NCBI GenBank assembly: GCA_001792895.1
Contig: MARA01000016.1
Coordinates: forward strand, 496,001-560,000
Direction of reading: 5' to 3'
DNA length: 64,000 nt
Origin: Lentinus brumalis
Taxonomy: Eukaryota; Basidiomycota; Agaricomycetes; Polyporales; Polyporaceae
Shown: piece after piece, positions 1-12,587 of the stretch
How the letters are laid out: every line of letters starts with the position of its first letter
Numbering within the stretch: the stretch's first letter is position 1
Position numbers and translations under genes: made by a program
Notes under the pieces: generated by a model
The model's input: only the letters and a program-made list of their open reading frames with translations
The model's database searches: none
Told to the model about the DNA's origin: nothing

Positions 1-284
1 CAGAGCCTATCGAAGACGTCATCGTGCGCGGCGGGCTGGGCTTAACTTCCAATGTCAACATTGTGGTTACTCCTGTCTCCGCTTCCCTATCCAGGGTTCG
101 TGGCCGAAATGGCGACCCATCGCATGGCGGATCACATTGTGACTTTGAGGGATCGAACCGGGGACCACTCCCTCCTGGCGACAGAGAAGGGTCACTGGAA
201 GACGTCATCGTACGCGACGCACGCTGACTTAAGTGGTGTGGCCGCGTTGGATCGCGCGCAAACAAGGTCAAACCACGTTGAGCG

Positions 285-292
285 TATATAAG
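285..292 (+). promoter_or_regulatory. TATA box of the RanBP1-domain gene
   Basis: The word TATATAAG stands about 50 bases upstream of the ATG at 341, a usual TATA position for a fungal gene. Two near-identical copies of a GACGTCAT-containing segment (around 14-32 and 199-217) lie further upstream and resemble ATF/CREB-type sites. That last point is only resemblance. Confidence 0.55.
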
Positions 293-340
293 AGCATTGG
301 ATCGCGAGTCGAGTTTTCTCCAACGTTGCCTCCCGCCATC

Positions 341-2414
341 ATGATCGTATGCTGACCTCCCACCCCAGGAGCCCGACCCCGAACGCAAAGACAGGCGGAC
401 CCCCGCGAAGAAGAATCGTATCAGCGACCCCGCCCTCGAAACCACGCAGGAAGAAACAGAAGACGACACGCCAACGAGCGGATCTCCTCCCCACGAAACG
501 AAGGTTCGGCAGATCAGCCAAGGTGTCGAGGATATCACTTGGAAGCAAATCAAGAAAGACGATCCTGCCGAACATGCAGTCGACCACGCGATGGAAGAGG
601 TCCCAGAGGGCCAACTCGAGCAGGTTGCCTCGGAGGCGACCAAGCCCACCGCAGACGACGCAAAGGAGACTAATCAGCAGGACACGACACTGCCTCCACT
701 CTTGAAAGGCGAGAACCCGCCTATACTCGACGACACCGCTGGTGACTTCGAGGACAGCGGGGCGGCAGCTGGCGCCGAGCATCCGGCTGATTCTCATATT
801 CCAGGCGCGCCGCAACCACCCGCCCCAGCTGTTCCTCTTGCGTCCACTTCTGTCTCGACCTCCCCGTCAGATACGCAGGTCTCGTCCATTCCACTCCCAA
901 GGCACCATCGCCGTGACTCGGACTCCTCGGACCAGGAGAAGGGGCTGAAGCGCAAACTCGGCGACCGTACGGTGAGCGAGAGCTTGGTTTCCGGGGAGAC
1001 CCTTCCAGGTCGCAACGGAGTTACCACCGCGGGTGCGACGAAGCGGCCGAGAGACGACCCAGAGGCCGATCCCAACACTCGGGAGAAGAAGCGGCCGACG
1101 CCGCCACCTGAGGAAGATGAGAAGAAGACCGATACGATGGAGGCCGAGACAACGCAGGCCGAGACCACGGAGCACTCGACGCCCAACCTCGTAAGTCTCA
1201 CTATCTTCTCCGTATCTGACGGTGCTCACGCCGTAATAGGGCGGATTCATGGCCTACGCTTCTACGAGCTCGCCGTTCGCATCTGTCCCGGGCCCACGCC
1301 TATTCGGTGGCAAGCAGCCATCGACCTCGCCCTGGACAACTGCCGGTGCGAACTCGAGCCCGAACTCCTTCGGGCGAGCGGCTCCAAATCTCCCTTTGCG
1401 TCCTCAAGCAAGTCGCCATCTCCCTTCGCCGCAGCTGTCGCAGTCAAGGAGGCATCTCCCTCGGCTGCGGCGTCCCCGTCGCAGGCGCACAAGCGCACCG
1501 GCTTCGAGGCCTTTGCGTCGACTGCGTCTCCCTTCGCCAGCGCGGCGAAGCGTCCAAAGTCGCCTCCACCCTCGGCCAATGCCCTGGGCCGCAGCGGCTC
1601 CCCCTCGCGGCACGGCACCCCGGCACGTGCCACAAGCGCGTTCTCAGCGTACGCCGCCGGTGGAGCGCAGAGCTTCTCTGCGCCGACGCCGAAGCGTCCC
1701 ACAGGGTCTGCGTTCGGCGAGGGCTCGTCGAGCGTGTTCGGGAGCCAGGCGAGTGCGCCTGACTCGGGCAAGGAGGACTCGGGCAGCGAGAAGGACTCGG
1801 GCGTGAGCTTCGGGGACCGGCTGCGCGCGCAGAAGGACAAGGAGGACTCGCAGGAGGCGAGCGACGAGGAGCAGCGGCTGAACTTGACGGAGCAGGAAGG
1901 TGCGTGCTGTGGCGTGTTTAGGGTGTCGTGCGCGGCGGTCGCTGACGGGGCTGCAGTTGTGACTGGGGAGGAGGAGGAGGACACGGTGTACCAGGTGCGC
2001 GGGAAGCTGTTCGTGCTGAGCACGCAGAACCAGTGGAAGGAGCGCGGGACGGGGATGCTGCGTCTGAACGTGCGGAGAGCGGACGGGACGGGGGCGCGTA
2101 TCGGTGCGTTTCTCGTGTTATGCTATCAGCGTCGTGCTGATGACAGTTGCGTAGTCATGCGGAAGGAGGCTGTGTATACTGTGCTGCTGAACGCGACACT
2201 GTTCAAGGGCATGCGGTGCTTCTTGGCGCAGGACCCGCGCTACCTGCGGTTCAGCGTGTTCGAGGGCGGGGTGCTGACGCACTACAACCTGAGGGTGCGT
2301 ACTCTGTTGTTCATCGGTGAGTCGCGGTGCTGACTTGGATCTGCGCAGGTGTCAAACGCGAAGATCGCGGACGAGCTGCTCGAGGAGATCAACGCGCACA
2401 TCCCCACGGAATAG
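341..2414 (+). CDS. RanBP1-domain nuclear protein (Nup50/Yrb2-like)
   Basis: The last third encodes a recognisable RanBP1 (Ran-binding) domain, with the KLF, WKERGTG and LRF elements, split by three introns (1900-1956, 2104-2154, 2295-2348). The protein ends in an ELLEEINAHIP helix before the stop at 2412-2414. Upstream is a long acidic and Ser/Pro-rich region with repeated SPFA/PFAS motifs and basic nuclear-localisation-like stretches, typical of fungal Ran-binding nuclear transport proteins. Exons read are 369-1190, 1240-1899, 1957-2103, 2155-2294 and 2349-2414. Two oddities. The frame open from 369 has no ATG of its own; it can only be joined to the ATG at 341 by removing 22 bases (347-368), which is too short for a normal intron. 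The exon 1240-1899 changes frame near 1375 and is one base short. The family call is strong; the exact start and the repeat-rich middle are not. Confidence 0.8.
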
Positions 2415-3778
2415 ACGCGAGAGAGAAGAGAAGGACGAGGGGCTGAGAGATGTTCGGGGACTGTGTCCGTGCCGTGCGACCGACTGGTGACCGACGCTGG
2501 ACGCTGTGCCCGTGCTGTCGTCCTTCCTACGCTTACGCTAGTCAGCCATTTAGTGCCTTGCTGCTTCTTGACGACATAACAGTTACGGGCCGTATTGGGA
2601 TCTGTGTTCGAAGTCTAGTACAATTGTGTATATCTATGCTCTGCTTGGTGTTCTGCTGCCGGTGTCTGCGACTGTCGACCTTCGACCGTCTACCACTCTC
2701 CGCCAGGTAAGTGCTTCGTAAAAGTTTGTATGGCATCCTCTGTTGCGCTCATAGTAATCATACAAGTATACGGACGACGGATGATGGGCGCTTGTGTGTC
2801 TTGTCTCTGTCCATCATCCTAGTCCTCGCAGCCCTTCGCCAGATGTCGTTGTGCTCTTGTCTCTGTGCGCTCCCGACCCCTTCAGCCTGCGAGGACACAT
2901 GCACCAAGTACCAATACGCCAGAACCGCCGCCATATGCACAGCAGACGTCGCACGATCGCTGCAAGTCCACCAACAGGCGAGCACATATGAGAAGTCTGT
3001 GCCGGTGGCGGACCGCAATGCACGAGCATACCCTACGACGCTGGGATTCTTGACGGTATTACTACTACGCCCGCTCAATTAGGTTGGTATCCACGCTGCG
3101 CCGTACACGACCCACGCGTCTCCCCCGAAACCAACCTGCCCAGAAGACAGGGCTCTCGCCTTCCGTCTTCCCTCTCTTTCGCCGCTCGCGCTCTCAAGCG
3201 TGAAGCAACGCCGCGGACTCTCACCGGATCTCCTCGCCTCCGCGCATTCACTCGCTTCTGTGCACGGTGTGCCGCGGCCGATGACGCGCAGACAGTGCTG
3301 GTGCTTTGTGTTGTTGTGCGCTGCGTCCACGCAGCATTATTATCCCGACGTCCTCGACGCAGTATCAAGTACTTGCTTTGATTTCTTACCGTCGGCGAGA
3401 GCCTCGTACGCGCCCCGGCTTGGATGAAAGAGGTTAGTCCGTGCGGCAAGTGATTGAATCCTAGACGCGCGGTGGGGCGTATAGGATCTGAGATTGCCAC
3501 GCGACGGACACCCTTCGATCATCCTCCGCCCTCCCGGTTCTCTCCACTTCGCGAGCGTCGCTATGCGTCGCCCGCGTTTTGTACACACTTTCCGTTGTTG
3601 TCAGACTAGTAAGATACATAGCTACAAAGAGCCTCGCGCATGAGACTGCCAGCACGAGCATAACAAGCACAGAATGCACTTGAAGGCCGCGTCGAGGGCA
3701 ATTATTCTTATGAGGTAATAAGTGTTGCGAGATAACGATCTCGATTACCCCTGTGATCAGCGACCGCGTTTTCAATGG
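2415..3778. other. Intergenic, no gene supported
   Basis: Only short random-looking open frames on both strands. It holds the 3' end of the RanBP1 gene and the promoter of the Rxt3-domain gene. I see no repeat, RNA gene or clear promoter element. Confidence 0.6.
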
Positions 3779-6700
3779 ATGGCTGCCAATTTCTCACCTG
3801 GCTTCGCCCTCTTCCCTTCCCCCACCTCCCCCGCCATGAACGTCGCAGACCTCCTCCAGGACGCCCCTCCGACGACCGCAGCAGACGCTTCAACCGCGGC
3901 GAGCAGATCCCCGACCAGCAGCCCCGCCAGCAGCAGCAACAGCAACCGCAACAGCCCCCACACCGTCCACCTCATCACTCCCCGCCCCTCGACCGCCCTC
4001 GCGACAACACACGCGACCGCCCCTCACACGACGCTCCCCATCCCCAGCAGCAACACCCACTTCGTCGATCGCCGCCACCCTTCCTCGCAGGCAGGCCGCC
4101 GAGCCCCCCGCGTCACCCCCGCCATATGGGGCGCCCGGGGACTTTCCGGGCCACGCGCAGGGCGTGCACCATCTCCCGCCACCGTCGTCGCTTCTCGAGG
4201 GGCCGTACGACGTGCAGCAGCAGCACAGGAGCAGGAGGGCGAATCCGGAGTCGTTGCCGCACCCACATGAGCGCTTGGGTCCCCCGCCGGGTGAGCATCA
4301 TCATTGATTCATTGTTCTCAGTTTTGTCGAGTTTCGGTCTTGTTTCGCCCTGCGGCTCGGGTCCCTGTTGCGTGTGTTCTGGGAGGCGCGTTGTCTCGGG
4401 AGAGTGTGTTGTTTCGTCGCTGCTGGAACTCCATGGGCTTTGCTAGGCGGTGTGCGTATCCGCTGCGAGTTACGTGACGACCCACCGAACGCCTCCTGGC
4501 GTTCGAAGCGGCATTCTCTTCCTGAGCGCTTGCGTTCGTCGTCCAGTGAGCAGCATCGTATCCGATGTTGACCAATTTCGGACTTGTTTCGCGTCGTGTC
4601 TCGGGTACCTCTTCGGCTGCTTCCGCGTGCACGTTGGGATGCGGGTCGTTGCAAAGGATTTGTTGCCATCTCGTGACTGGGACTTGCTAGGGGCGGGCGT
4701 CGATGTCGCCGCTACCCCCGCTGCGACTTACGTTATGGCCCAGCAAAGGCAGTCTTCGCGTTTGGAGTTGCGTCGCTTCTTTGCCCGCACCCCTACGCAC
4801 GGGCAGGAGTCGCACGCTGGGGCAATCCGCACTGGCCGGCTGATTCTATCATGCGGGTGACAGCTTCTGGACTTCGCCGTTGGTCGATGTCGAAGTTGTC
4901 ATGTCTCGCCGAACAAGGAACTCCTCCGGAACTCTATTACCCGATATTCACTGGCGCGTATGCTGCGCCTTTGCCGTTGGTCATGCTTTCCTGCAGAGAC
5001 TAACTACCTCACAGGCCCTAGTGCGCCCGTACAAGCACAGCCATTCGTCGTCGAGCATCGTTCGTCGAGCAGCAAGCACACCTCCCCGCACCCCGGCCCT
5101 CATCACCACCACCAGTACCATGGACACACGCACCCGGGCACCCCGTCGTCCATGCACATGCCTCCACCACCGCAGCGCTCCCACCATGGTTCCCCGCCTC
5201 TCGGACATCTCGTTCACGGCCCAGGACAAGGTAGCATCCCTCTATTCCCGACCCCTGTCGGCCCCGGTGTACCTCCCGGCGGCCCACACCTACCTCCGCC
5301 ACCGCACTCGTCTTCAGCGATGAGCATGCGCATCGGCGAGCCGTCTCCCATGTACGGTGCGCCTCCCCAGGGTCCATCGCCGCCTCACCCCCACGCGCAC
5401 TCGCATTCGCATTCGCACTCCCACGACCGCTCCCATGACCGTTCTCGCGGGCGTGGCAGCAGCACGAGCAGCGCTGCGGGACCGGTTGGCGCTTTCGACG
5501 TGAAGTCCAGCACGTCGTCGCCGGTGATGGCGAGTCTTCAGCGCCCGACGGCGTACGACGAGCGAGAGAGGGAGCGGGATCCCGGGCCGGGGATGGGAAG
5601 ACCCCGAGGACCGCTCTCGGGCACGCTGGGGCCGGGGATACCCTCGGGGTCCACGCTCCCATCAATGAACGCCACGGCTGGTCGTTCGCAGGACTCGGTG
5701 ACGCATCTCCTACCTGGACCTGGTTTGCACCCAACAGCCCTCAGCGAGAAGCGTGAACGTGAACGTGATCGTGGTGTCCCGATGGATAGGGAGAGAGACA
5801 GGCGGAGCAGCGGCGCAAGCGTGCACGACTCGCCGGGCTCGGTACGGAGGGAACAGGAGCAGCGGGAGAGGCAGGCGATGAAAGAACGCGAGCGGCAGGA
5901 AAGGTACGCCCAGCAACGTGAACGGGAGATGCGAGAGCAGGAGCACCGGGAGCAGGAGCTTAGGCGGGAACGGCGTGCGAAGGAGCGGGAGATGCAGATG
6001 CGCGAGCAGGAGGCGCAGATACAGATGCAACTTCAGGTGCGAGAGCAAGAACGAGAACGGGAGCAGAGGGAGCGGGACAGGCTCCGGGAGAGGGAGCAGA
6101 GGGAAAGGGAGCAGAGAGAGCAGGACTTCCGGATGCATGCGCATGGCATGATGGGCATGAGCGTCGGCCTCGGGCTGGGCGCCGGGATGTCAATGTCTGC
6201 GGCGGAGCGGGAGAGAGAGGAGAGGGAGCAAAGAGACAGGGAGTGGTTGCAGAAGGCCCAGCAGCAGATGGAGGCGCGAGGGTCGCGGCAGCACCAACAC
6301 CAACACCAGCACCAGCTTCAGCACCAACTGCAACACCAACCGCCTCCGCCTCCGCCGCCGATGCAGACGATGGGTCCGCCACAAGGCCACGGACAGGGAC
6401 AGGTATGGCCAAGGTTCGTCACTCCGTCAGGTCCGAGTCCGGAGGAGGAGAGGATGCTGCAAGAGCGGGAGATGCAGCGCCGAGGCATGGAGGACGTCCG
6501 CATGCGGGAGCTCGAGTGGGAGTCGGAGAAGGTCGAGCGGCAGCCCACGCGCACCGGTAAGTCGCGCAACAGCACGAAGGACCGGGAGCCAAAGGATGGG
6601 CAGCGAGAGGACCGCCGACGGACGAGTGTGCGGGAGAAGGAGCGCGAACGGGAGAAGCTGGAGATGGAGATGCAGCAGGAGCGCGAGCGGGAGCACCGGA

Positions 6701-9094
6701 GGCGCGAACGCGAGCTCGTGCTGCAGAAGGAGGCGCAGTACGAGCTCATGGAGCGCGAGCGCATACAGCGACAGCGCGACTTGGCGGACATGGAGACGAT
6801 TCGCGCGGTGCGTGCACGCGAGGAGCAGATGCAGCAGCAGATGCAGGCGCAAGGGCAGGTCCACGGTGCGCCCCAACAGCATATTCATCATGTCCATCCA
6901 CACCACCACCAGCATCCCGCCGGGCCTGGGTCGCAGTTGGATCCCCGGCACTTGAAGGGCCAGTCGGGCAAACAGGGCGTGGTGGGTCCTGGACCCATGC
7001 CGCAGGACCTTCCGCCCCAGTACCAGCACGAACGCGAGCGCGACTTCAGGCAGGGTTCCTCGAAGGGCCTACCTCACAACCAGATCGGCATTCCTCCCCC
7101 GCATCTTGCGCAAGGCATGCCGATGCCTCATCCCATGGCACCCGGCCCTCACATGCGCCAACATCCTCCGCCCGATATGTACCCTCCCCATCCTGGCGCA
7201 CACGTCGGCTACCCCGGGCGCAGGCCGTCGCCTCCCCCAGGGCACGGCCCGCCAGTGCCCATGATCAACCCCGCATACATGTTCCCGCGCTCCTCCTCGC
7301 CCTCGTCCCCGCCCGTGTTCGCCCTGCGCCACCTCGGCACGTTCGTCCTCCCGCGCACGCCCTTCCCCTTCTTCGACTTTCCCGCGCCGACGAGCGAGTC
7401 CGGCGCGCTCCCGGACCCGCTGGACATCCGCGCGACGATCTACGTGCCGTGCCGCTTCCTCCCGCTCACGCGCCCCGCGCGCCCGCGCATCTGGGGCGGG
7501 GCGCTCATCCCCGCCGTGCCCCCGCTGACGGGGGCGCAGCGCGCGCTGTGCCAGCAGTTCACCCCGGCGAACTCGCAGTTTGGGCGGCCGTGGCCGGACG
7601 AGGTGCGCGAGGGCCGGCGGGTGTACACGGACGACTCGGACCTGTTCTTGTGTGCGCTGCATGCGGGGTGGGTGAGCTGGAGCGCGGCAAGGCGCGCGAG
7701 GCGGGAGGGGCAGGATCTGGTGATGGAAGTGAGGTTGACGCGGGAGGCGAGGTATATTGGCGGGTATGGGTCGCCGCTGAGAGCGAGAGAGCGGGAGCGG
7801 GAGAGGGAGAGGGGGGAGGAGGAGCTTGGGAGCGAGGATGATGGGAGCTCGCTGTTGAGCTCGGGGTGGGGGAATGGGCATGATGGTGCGGGGGTGGAGG
7901 TGCTGAGCGCTGAGTTCGTCCAGGTGCGTTACTGTGTGATCCAGCGTTCGGCTCCGTTGAGACTGACACGCGTCCTGTCTTTGCTTTACAGCCGGGCTCT
8001 GCTCATTCGTTTGGACTGCGGAATCGCTCGCAACGGCTGCTCGAGTACGCCGAGCGGCGGTGTGCACTGGGATGTGCACCGAAGCTGAGCAGGAAGCGGA
8101 GGCGGCTGCACGGGCCAGCGTTCGCTGACGGCGTGAGTGCTGTTCAGTTGAAGCTCGATCAAGCGGACGAGGAGCTCAGTGCGACGCGGGTCATGGTCTT
8201 CGGCACCGACTCGAGCTGGCCGGAGATTGGGTGCGTATTTAATCCTACACATGACGTACATCGGATGCTCATGGTCTATTGTGTTGTAGGTTCAAGTACC
8301 ACCCAGACGCACTCAAGTCTGTCCTCTTCCCCCAGTCAACGACAGACGGCCGTCCGAGCAAGCGCAGAAAGCTCGCAGCGATCGCTGACAACACCCCACC
8401 GGACAGCACTCCTCCCGCCGACCCCCCAAGCGAGGACGAGCTCGTTCCCCAACGCGCGGTCGTCGTCGAGACCCTCTGGGAGAGCTTCCTCATCTCGCAG
8501 CGCGGGCAGATCCCGTCCGGGGAGAGCGGGGACGTGGAGCCTGAGAGCGACAAGGAGAACACTTCCACCTCTGGTGACGGGGCTGGGCGGCGGTACGTCA
8601 TCGCACTGTTGACGAACGCCGGCGGCACTGCTGGCAAGCTTCCCCGGAAGAGTGCTGCTGCGAAGACTGGCGAGGGCGAGAGCGAGCCCGTGCCAGAACC
8701 AGAACCAGGACCAGAACCAGAGGGCGATAAAGCTCCGGTGGTAGATGGCACTAGTGCTAGTGCTGGTGCTGCGCAGGAAGACGCTGCGCCCGGCGAGGCT
8801 GAGAAGGTGTCGAAGGATGGCAGTGCGGCTCTTCCCACCAATCCTGCTGCCCCCGTGTCTCTGGAGCGCGCACAGTCGAAAGCGAGCGACGAGTCGGTGG
8901 ACGATGCGGACGACGGTGAAGGAGACGGGGATGGGCCGATACGGATCCTGCACCACGACCTGGGCGAGGAGAACTTCGAGTTCGTGGCGGACGGGATCAA
9001 CGTGCTGAGCAGCGAGGTCGTGAACGGGATGCGCAAGGGGTGGAAGCTGGAGGCGCAGCAGTGGAAGTGGGTGCAGGTCGGCGTGACGTCTTGA
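3779..9094 (+). CDS. rxt3: Rxt3-domain protein, Rpd3L/Sin3 histone deacetylase complex subunit
   Basis: Exons read are about 3836-4290, 5015-7923, 7992-8230 and 8290-9094; splice phases agree for the last three junctions. The protein (about 1,450 residues) starts with Pro/Ser/Gln/His-rich sequence. It then has several hundred residues dominated by Arg-Glu repeats (about 5550-6850), probably long charged helices. At about 7405-7670 is an Rxt3-like domain with LDIRATIYVP, the WGG turn and the TDDSDLFLCALHAG segment. Rxt3 is a subunit of the large Rpd3 histone deacetylase complex, so a nuclear co-repressor role is inferred. The C-terminal part carries a second conserved piece (FKYHPDALKSVLFP) and an acidic tail. 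ATGs at 3779 and 3836 are both possible. Between 3836 and about 4131 the reading frame must shift by one base, and the first intron (724 nt) is far longer than the others. Confidence 0.7.
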
Positions 9095-9868
9095 CGTGCT
9101 CCGGACATCGGTGTGATGTGCTATACTGTAGAAAGAAGTGCTTGCTGTATTGCTATTCGTATCTTTATTGGCCATGGCGAGGGTGATCGATGCATACGAG
9201 CATGTAACGTTAGTTTAGTGTATATACCTTCAGATCTTGTTGTCCATCTTGGGCTTGACTCTTGTGGTTGTCCGTGGTTGGCGGGCAGTCGTGGTCACTG
9301 CCATTGTCAAGGCCATGCTGTGGTTATATTTTGTGGACACATTCGGATGCGTTCGTCCCGACTGAGACGGAAAGGAGGCCTGGGTTGTGTGAGGTTATCG
9401 GTTGTTATCAGATAAGATGCGCGACGGGTATGTATGTTGTGCACAGCCATGCACAGCACTCCGGTCCCACCGAGCCTTCTCTCCACCATCTGACTTCCAC
9501 CATCACTCTTGCGTACATAGGATATTGATCTCAAAATCTGTGGGGTGACCAAGGCAGTCAGTCTTTCAACATTGTCAACGTTCTTCACCTTATCTATACC
9601 ATTAAGCACACAAGAGCAGTAAGTTTAACCCAGGTTTTGCGAGTTCGGAAGCGGAGGCGATGCGTAAGCCCTCCGGCACGCAGTCGATCGTCTACATAGC
9701 CACATGTGCCTCTCCGCAGGCGGCGCCCGGTACTAAAGTACTCGAGTGCTGGCCGTCCTTCAGACCGCAGCCATATCTTGCTTCCTGCCACCACACGGTC
9801 TACTGCGCCTCGCAGTCGTTCACTAGTTTCCTCTCTCTGCCCAGCTCCCAGTCATAAGCGGAGTCACC
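9095..9868. other. Intergenic, no gene supported
   Basis: 3' flank of the Rxt3-domain gene and 5' region of the DUF7330-like gene. Only short, compositionally random frames are present. Confidence 0.6.
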
Positions 9869-11332
9869 ATGATCGTGAACAACCCCAACCTCCCCGCTGA
9901 AGAGCTCAAGATGCCCCCTATACCCCCGAAGGACGCTCCGGTAGAGCGGGTGAGTCTTGGGATATGCTTGTAGTCGAAGATGGAAACTGACACTGACCCG
10001 AACTGTTCCAGCAACCTGTCGAGGCCCCTCCGCCATACTCGCCTGCATCGGGTTCAAATAACCGCCAGCCTGCACCAGTCGCTCGTCAGACATCGACTCC
10101 CGCGTCCGTCTTCCGCCCTCAGCAAGCTCAGACTGTGAATCACTTTGAGCTCTTCACTAAGCATGACGCCTTGTCAGGTACGTTGTCCACTGGTTTGATA
10201 AGTCTGGATGCACGTTCGACCCCTACTCTCTTCAGGCACCTACCTCGTCGATCCCACGCTCCCTTCGCCCCCGCTTGCGAAGTGCAGGCGACGTGGCAAG
10301 AAGCGGGACAACGTATGGGGCAAGAGCAAGAACAAACAACCCGTTGACATCAACGCCTCGTTCCGCACACGCCACGGCGCCATCAACCTCGACCTCGAAG
10401 TCGTCGCGCAGAGCCCGAGCGCCCAGTCCGAAAAAATCCCCGCACACATTGTTGCCGGCACCAAGCACGGACGCATGACTCTGGATGTCCATGCCGTCCA
10501 CCCCACCCGGAGCCTCGACCTCTTCGTCGAGTCCAAGCACGGCAAGATCGTGCTCATGCTCCCGCCCACCTTCGACGGCCCGCTCGTCTTCAAGACGCGC
10601 CATTGCAACTCCGTCATGTTCCTCCCCGAGTTCGCGGCACGCATGCGCACGATCCGCGCGAGCGACTCCGAGACCGTCGTCCTATGCACCGCACCCGGCT
10701 CGCAGTCGCACGAAAAGCCGCTGAAGCCGATAAACCAGATGGCCGACGACGTCGGCGACCGCGCTCTCGTACGCACGAAGCACGGGAAGATCATCATCGG
10801 CATCAGCGGGCTCGACAAGCTCGAGGAGTCCGCGCCCGGCGGCGGCTTCTTCAAGGCGATCGGGAAGCTGTTCGAGAGCCACGGGAAGGCTTTCGGGCAG
10901 TATGTCGAGACCCAGGCGAAAGGCTGGGAGAGGACGGCGTTGGAACGGAGCGCGATGATCAACGAGTATGTGGACCAACGCATCGAGGGCGCTGGACTGA
11001 GACTCGCTCCTCCGAGGGTCCCACAGTCGCCTCAGCCGCCGCAGACGCCGCAGACGCCTCAACCGCCGCGAATGCATCAACCACAATTTCCCCAAATGCC
11101 CCCAATGCCACCAATGCCACCAATGCCCCAGATGCCACCAATGCCCCAGATGCCACCAATGCCCCAGATGCCACCGATGCCACCAATGCCCCAGATTCCC
11201 CAGATGCCGCAGTCGTCGCGCACTCCCCAGCCACCTTCGCCGCCGCAACACCCGAACATGTCCATGTTTGGAGGGATTGCCGCTGCCAGGGGCGGGATGT
11301 TCATGGAGCCAGAGGTGCCGAGGAAGTCATGA
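9869..11332 (+). CDS. DUF7330-like basidiomycete protein with Met-Pro repeats
   Basis: Three exons join cleanly in frame: 9869-9949, 10012-10177 and 10236-11332, about 447 residues. The N-terminus is Pro-rich with a PPPYSP motif. The central part has repeated strands ending in (T/S)RHG or TKHG (TRHGAINLDL, TKHGRMTLDV, SKHGKIVLML, TKHGKIIIGI), suggesting a repetitive beta-structure like that of fungal proteins annotated DUF7330. A helical segment (about 10840-10980) follows, then a tail of MPPMPQ repeats (about 11090-11210) made by a short in-frame tandem repeat. There is no signal peptide or membrane segment. Function unknown; the DUF assignment is from memory of the family's appearance. Confidence 0.75.
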
Positions 11333-11739
11333 GGATTCCCGAACTGTTTCTCCCGAGCCCCGATGCTCGTACTTACTACTTGTACTGATATGTTACTCAT
11401 CTGTCAGCCTATCTCTTTCGGACTTGTCGCACGTATTGCTGCTGAATATACGCTTTCCTCTGCCCTATCTCAATGTCATTATTGTGATCATATGCAAGCG
11501 TTTGCTCGACATACGGGTCTCATCTTCCTGACTTTGCGAGCATCTGAACTGAGCGCCGGTACACCTATATAGCTCAAGAGCCACTAACTTGCGGGTATCA
11601 CTTGCGGAGAGGGATGTTGATGTGCTTAGACTCGCTGAATGAAGAAGTCCGAGTCTACAGAATGAGTCGATGCGCGCAATATGCAGTAGATGGTCCTGGA
11701 CCAGACTACATCGACGGAGCCCACTACATTACAATTGAC
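11333..11739. other. 3' flank of the DUF7330-like gene up to the transposon
   Basis: AT-richer sequence than the genes around it, with no open frame I can support. The transposon end begins at 11740. Confidence 0.6.
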
Positions 11740-12587
11740 TGACTTACTATAGAGATACCCGTACAAATTGCCTGGGTTTCTGGAGAGCGGACACCGGCGG
11801 ACGACCGACACTGCTCAGGATGACTGGTCGGCCGGTGCCCCCTGCGAGCACCACCTGTGTACGTACCGGCGAGACAGTCACCTCTGGACCAACTCGTCGA
11901 CTGTTACCGAGTGAGCTGGGTTGGTGCTGCCGAGTGAGGGTGAGCGGCCTGATGGGGTCTGAGTGAGCCGGTACCCTCCTCGACGTCGCGCGTCCCATAC
12001 CTTGCGTATCAAGCCAGCCGAAGGTGCGTGTGGGTCAGCTTTCCCTCGCTGCTGTCCTCGCCATGCTGGCACCACCTGCCCCCCGCAGGAGCTATGCCTT
12101 GCCGTCCTTGTCGGCCGGTGGAGTCCCATGCCTTGCCGTCCTTGTCGGCCGGTGGGTGGTAGGTCCTGTGGTGCCCCGTACGCACCCCTGCAGGTGTACT
12201 GCTCGACCCGCTCGTGACCTCATCTCGAGCCAACGTACCTTGGCTTGCTGACCGGCCGACGTCGGTCTCTGGTAAGCACGTCCGTCCTACTGCCCGCCGC
12301 GCCCGCTGCTGATGGGCCAGTGCGCGTTGAATGCTCTGCACCTACGAGCAGATTGCCTTGAGTTCCTGCTCGGCCGATCTGAAGACATGGCTTGAGTTTC
12401 TACTCGGCTGGTCTGGACGGACGCTCAAGTCTGCTTACCAGCCGGCGGGCCTGAGTCGCACCTCGTTGTGAGTAGCCTCCCTGGCCGCTACTGGGATGGC
12501 GTCCGTTCAATCTGATTGAGGTCCGCCCTGCAGTCCCCAGCCCGACTGCACAAGCGGCGAACTTACATGGGCAGTATTCCTGCCCGC

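Noticed and set aside
130..200. tRNA-like sequence on the minus strand (CGGTTCGATCC resembles a T-loop)
   Set aside because: The flanking bases do not form a five-pair T-stem, and no acceptor or anticodon arm could be drawn around it.
1262..2023. Long antisense frame over the RanBP1 gene
   Set aside because: It mirrors the low-complexity Ser/Ala coding of the opposite strand and has no independent gene features.
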